Source: Sulfurimonas sp. | Lineage (GTDB): Bacteria > Campylobacterota > Campylobacteria > Campylobacterales > Sulfurimonadaceae | DNA: 7,392 nt | NCBI GenBank assembly: GCA_027083475.1 | Contig: JALWON010000085.1 | Location: 1-7,392 of the forward strand | Direction: 5' to 3' | Shown here: positions 5,089 through 7,392 of the stretch, piece after piece | Numbering within the stretch: position 1 is the stretch's first letter | Layout of the letters: each line of letters opens with the position of its first letter | Program-made: the position numbers and the translations under genes | The notes under the pieces: model-generated | The model's database searches: none | What the model was told of the DNA's origin: nothing | Seen by the model: the letters and a program-made list of their open reading frames with translations, nothing else

Positions 5089-5658
5089 GAGAGTAAGTGC
5101 CTTTTTGTATTCGTCAGGATGATTAAGATTAAAAAATGCTTCACTCTCTTCAAAGAAAACATATTTTGTTTTAACATTTTTTAAAAGCATACCGAGTTTA
5201 TGATTATTATTTTGTTGCATGTTTTGAAATTCACTCACCAAAGAAGAGTGGTAAAGACCGCACATTGGCTGTATCCCCTCTTGCGTTTGTGCCACCACTG
5301 CATCAAAATCAGTACTTTTCGCTTCAAATATTTTTTTTATAATAGCAGCATCTACAAAAGGAGTATCGACACTCAAAACAAAAATATTTTCAGTCTGTAA
5401 TTCCCTAAACGCAGCAAGAAAACCTGCTGTTGGGGCAAAAATATCTGCTTGCACACTATCTTCAATAAAATCTGCCTCAAAATCAAATTTGTCGCTATTT
5501 TTACATGAAATGTAGACATTTTGAAAGATTTTTTTTAAGCGGGTATATTGAAATTCTGTAAGTGTCGTAAAAGAGGCGAATGGGAGCAGCGCTTTGTCTG
5601 TTCCCATTCTTGAACTTCTCCCACCTGCGAAGAGGATGCAAGGGGTAGAAGTAATCAT
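5083..5658 (-). CDS. mobA: MobA, molybdenum cofactor guanylyltransferase
   Basis: MobA transfers GMP from GTP to molybdopterin to make the guanine dinucleotide form of Moco, used by DMSO-reductase-family enzymes such as nitrate or polysulfide reductases. The 191-residue protein is the usual length for the family. It begins with the nucleotidyltransferase loop L-F-A-G-G-R-S-S-R-M-G (9-19) followed by D21-K22-A-L. It has P-T-A-G-F (76-80), the metal-binding V-D98-T-P-F and the C-terminal family signature N-L-N-H-P-D-E-Y (177-184). The ATG at 5658 directly follows the ompA stop (TAAATG on the minus strand) with no good Shine-Dalgarno, so translation probably depends on termination-reinitiation from ompA. 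Another NTP-transferase such as MobA-like MocA is possible, but the C-terminal signature favours MobA. Confidence 0.92.
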   Translation of the reverse strand: MITSTPCILFAGGRSSRMGTDKALLPFASFTTLTEFQYTRLKKIFQNVYISCKNSDKFDFEADFIEDSVQADIFAPTAGFLAAFRELQTENIFVLSVDTPFVDAAIIKKIFEAKSTDFDAVVAQTQEGIQPMCGLYHSSLVSEFQNMQQNNNHKLGMLLKNVKTKYVFFEESEAFFNLNHPDEYKKALTLV

Positions 5659-6852
5659 TTAGTGTTTAATAAGTTCCGCTTCAATACGTCTATTTAAAGC
5701 ACGTCCTTGGGCTGTAGCATTATCAGCAATAGGGTTTGCTTCTCCCATACCAAGAGAAATCAATTGTTTTGGATTCACCCCTTGTGCAACCAATGCTTCT
5801 ACGACAGCTTTCGCTCTGTTTGTAGAGAGTTTTTTGTTATAAGCTGCAGAAGCTCTACTATCTGTGTAACCTGTGATGTATGCACTGTAATTTGCATGTT
5901 TTTTCAAGAACTCTGCATAAGCATTAATGTCTGTCATAGAGTCACTTTTAATTTTATAAGAATCTCTATCAAAGTTCACATGAAGATTGACAATTTTTGT
6001 ACACCCATCAACATTCACTTCTTCTCCTGCTGGAGTTGTTGGACAAAGGTCATTGGCATTTAACACTCCATCATTGTCATCATCAAGGTTTATTTTACAA
6101 CCCTTTGCATCTACCTCCACACCAAAGGCAGTTTGTGGGCATTGATCAAGATTGTTTGCAACACCATCTTTATCATCATCAAGAGCACAACCATTTGCAT
6201 CTACAGGAGTATTTGCAGGAGTATAAATACATTGGTCTACGGAATTAAGCACACCATCATGATCATCGTCACCATCAACAACTGTCGGAGCAGCTGCCAC
6301 AACAGGTGCCGCTTTTGGAGCTTCCCCACCAAAAGCAAATGTCAAACCGGCAAGTGTCATTAAATTGCTGTCTGCACTCCCTGCATTGTTTGAATTGCCT
6401 TTTGCCATATAAATTGCTTCAAGTTTTAACGCAATAGCATCTGTAAGCGCAACTTTTGCACCTGCACCAGCATCTACAAAAAGACCATTTTGATTTGCAT
6501 AATTTCTACGTTTGATAAACTCATACCCAAGCCCTGCTTTTACAAAAGGTTGAAGCATATTTTGTGTAGCAAAGGTATAAACACCATTTCCTGCAACTCG
6601 CAAGATATTGGCATTGCCACCTGTTTTATAATCTGCATTTTTTACATAAAAAGCAGAAAGTTCTGGACTCCATTGAGAATTTTCAAGATTATACTGCCCC
6701 TCTAAACCACCAATCGCATACCCATCATTCTTCATTCCAAGATTACCCTCAGAAATGTTATAGCCTATGAGAGGAGAAATTTCATATTTATGTCCATCTG
6801 CAAGTGCGAGACTTCCTGCTAAAAGTGCAGGAATAAGTAAAAGTTTTTTCAT
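5659..6852 (-). CDS. OmpA/OprF-family outer membrane protein with thrombospondin type 3 repeats
   Basis: This is a 397-residue outer membrane protein that ties the membrane to peptidoglycan. A Sec signal (MKKLLLIPALLAGSLALA, cut near residue 18) leads into a beta-barrel domain of about 20-176, with alternating aromatic strands such as Y-E-I-S-P-L-I-G-Y and F-V-K-A-G-L-G-Y and a strand ending T-F-A-F-G-G. An Ala/Pro linker (178-192) and three Asp-rich calcium-binding-type repeats (193-284) follow. The C-terminal OmpA domain (about 287-395) carries G-Y-T-D331-S-R-A-S and N-R346-A-K, the Asp/Arg pair that binds diaminopimelate, spaced 15 residues apart as in known OmpA domains. The ATG at 6852 has an AAAAGGG Shine-Dalgarno and a TATAAT upstream. 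The gene abuts mobA, an unrelated function, and follows leuC by 52 nt. Confidence 0.93.
   Translation of the reverse strand: MKKLLLIPALLAGSLALADGHKYEISPLIGYNISEGNLGMKNDGYAIGGLEGQYNLENSQWSPELSAFYVKNADYKTGGNANILRVAGNGVYTFATQNMLQPFVKAGLGYEFIKRRNYANQNGLFVDAGAGAKVALTDAIALKLEAIYMAKGNSNNAGSADSNLMTLAGLTFAFGGEAPKAAPVVAAAPTVVDGDDDHDGVLNSVDQCIYTPANTPVDANGCALDDDKDGVANNLDQCPQTAFGVEVDAKGCKINLDDDNDGVLNANDLCPTTPAGEEVNVDGCTKIVNLHVNFDRDSYKIKSDSMTDINAYAEFLKKHANYSAYITGYTDSRASAAYNKKLSTNRAKAVVEALVAQGVNPKQLISLGMGEANPIADNATAQGRALNRRIEAELIKH
6001..6276 (-). repeat. Three thrombospondin type 3-like repeats inside the OmpA-like gene
   Basis: The encoded residues 193-284 contain three units of D-x-D-x-D-G-V-x-N-x-x-D-x-C followed by a second Cys exactly 14 residues after the first: C208/C222, C238/C252 and C270/C284. 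Acidic loops D-D-D-H-D-G, D-D-D-K-D-G and D-D-D-N-D-G are calcium-binding type, and each cysteine pair probably forms a disulfide. They form a rigid spacer between the barrel and the peptidoglycan-binding domain, as in OprF-like proteins. Confidence 0.85.
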
Positions 6853-6881
6853 ATTTTTCCCTTTTATTTAAAATTACTAAA

Positions 6882-6905
6882 ATTATAGCTTAACTATTAT
6901 TAACT
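6882..6905 (-). promoter_or_regulatory. Candidate promoter of the ompA-like gene
   Basis: The 52-bp gap between leuC and the ompA-like gene has TATAAT on the minus strand (6887-6882), giving a leader of about 25 nt before the ATG at 6852. No clear -35 is seen. Two AGTTAA boxes (6905-6900 and 6895-6890), spaced exactly 10 bp, lie just upstream of the -10; the first overlaps the leuC stop codon. No hairpin terminator for leuC is visible, so read-through from leuC is also possible. Confidence 0.45.
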
Positions 6906-7392
6906 TATCTTGGGTCTGTGATATAGCCTGTTAAAGCCGATATTGCAGCCACTGCCGAATTTGCTAAATAAACCTCAGAAGAACGAGAGCCCATACGACC
7001 AACAAAGTTACGGTTTGTCGTTGAAACTGCCACCTCACCATCTCCTAAAATCCCCATATAGCCCCCTAAACATGCACCACAAGTTGGGTTACTGACAACA
7101 CCACCTGCATCTATGATGATGTCCATGTATCCGAGTTTATAAGCCTCTTTGAGTATCTTTTGTGTTCCAGGGGTTACAATCAAACGCACATCTTCATGAA
7201 CTTTTTTCCCCTCTAAAATCTCTGCAGCAGTTTTAAGATCACTCAAACGCCCATTGGTACAGCTTCCTATAAAAGCTTGGTCTATTTTAATTTTATCTTC
7301 TACTGCTTGAGTAACAGAATGCCCATTCGATGGTAAAAACGGGTAAGCAATCACAGGGTCAAGGTTTGCCACATCAATATCTAAAACAATAC
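6905..7392 (-). CDS. leuC: LeuC, 3-isopropylmalate dehydratase large subunit, C-terminal fragment
   Basis: LeuC with LeuD isomerises 2-isopropylmalate to 3-isopropylmalate in leucine biosynthesis, using a [4Fe-4S] cluster. The visible 161 C-terminal residues include the three cluster cysteines: one in G-S-C-T-N-G-R (around 7247-7270) and two in N-P-T-C-G-A-C-L-G-G (around 7061-7090). The aconitase-superfamily stretch S-T-T-N-R-N-F-V-G-R-M-G-S and the ending T-G-Y-I-T-D-P-R are also present. The gene enters from the right edge: the frame stays open to 7392 (I-V-L-D-I-D-V-A-N-L-D-P), so the GTG codon at 7372 is an internal Val, not a start. The pattern fits LeuC better than aconitase. A homoaconitase-type relative cannot be wholly excluded without the N-terminal part and leuD. 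Confidence 0.9.
   Translation of the reverse strand, partial: IVLDIDVANLDPVIAYPFLPSNGHSVTQAVEDKIKIDQAFIGSCTNGRLSDLKTAAEILEGKKVHEDVRLIVTPGTQKILKEAYKLGYMDIIIDAGGVVSNPTCGACLGGYMGILGDGEVAVSTTNRNFVGRMGSRSSEVYLANSAVAAISALTGYITDPR

Noticed and set aside
5040..5177. Upstream in-frame ATG at 5177 giving a 204-residue MoaC
   Set aside because: The extra 46 residues match nothing in MoaC, overlap the mobA 3' end, and have no ribosome site; the ATG at 5039 has one and matches the family N-terminus.
5707..6363. Three plus-strand open frames opposite the ompA-like gene (up to 118 codons)
   Set aside because: They mirror the minus-strand gene, have His/Cys-rich low-complexity products typical of antisense shadows of Asp-rich repeats, and lack ribosome sites or homology I recognise.
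7370..7372. GTG at 7372 as the start of a 155-residue gene
   Set aside because: The frame stays open to the window edge with LeuC-like sequence, so this is an internal valine codon of a truncated leuC.

Overview
All genes in this 7.4 kb window lie on the minus strand. Transcription therefore runs from the high coordinates to the low ones: leuC (partial) -> ompA -> mobA -> moaC -> DUF493 -> long helical protein -> 44-codon gene -> RelE/ParE-like toxin -> intergenic region -> soxC -> soxD -> soxY (partial). Base composition is AT-rich by eye, spacing is tight, and there are several ATGA overlaps. A soxC-soxD-soxY order next to Moco genes, and an OmpA with thrombospondin-type-3 repeats, suggest a sulfur-oxidising member of the Campylobacterota (Sulfurimonas/Sulfurovum-like). 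That assignment is inference from gene content and style; no marker gene is present.

Region 1-2616 is a Sox block. SoxC (Tat-exported molybdoenzyme) and SoxD (diheme cytochrome c, here with a lipobox-like signal) form the sulfane dehydrogenase that oxidises the sulfur carried on SoxY. The start of a Tat-exported SoxY follows and runs off the left edge. soxC and soxD overlap by 23 nt, and soxY begins 16 nt after soxD, so this looks like one operon. It has its own candidate promoter in the 234-bp gap at 2617-2850. That gap also holds a perfect 8-bp-arm palindrome in the leader and a compound, partly mutually exclusive hairpin region.

Region 2851-5039 is a compact set: moaC (cPMP synthase), a DUF493/YbeD-like small protein, a 354-residue helical protein of unknown function, a 44-codon gene missing from simple ORF calls, and a RelE/ParE-fold toxin. 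The last three are joined by ATGA stop/start overlaps. The toxin call is reasonable; the 44-residue antitoxin role rests on position only.

Region 5083-7392 has mobA (Moco guanylyltransferase), whose ATG abuts the stop of an OmpA/OprF-like porin, then the 3' end of leuC. MoaC supplies the molybdopterin that SoxC needs. MobA makes the guanylylated cofactor, which sulfite-oxidase-family enzymes such as SoxC do not use, so it probably serves other molybdoenzymes of the cell.

Most of the window is ordinary housekeeping and energy metabolism. The parts most worth a second look are the coupled helical protein/44-aa/toxin module and the structured DNA in front of soxC.
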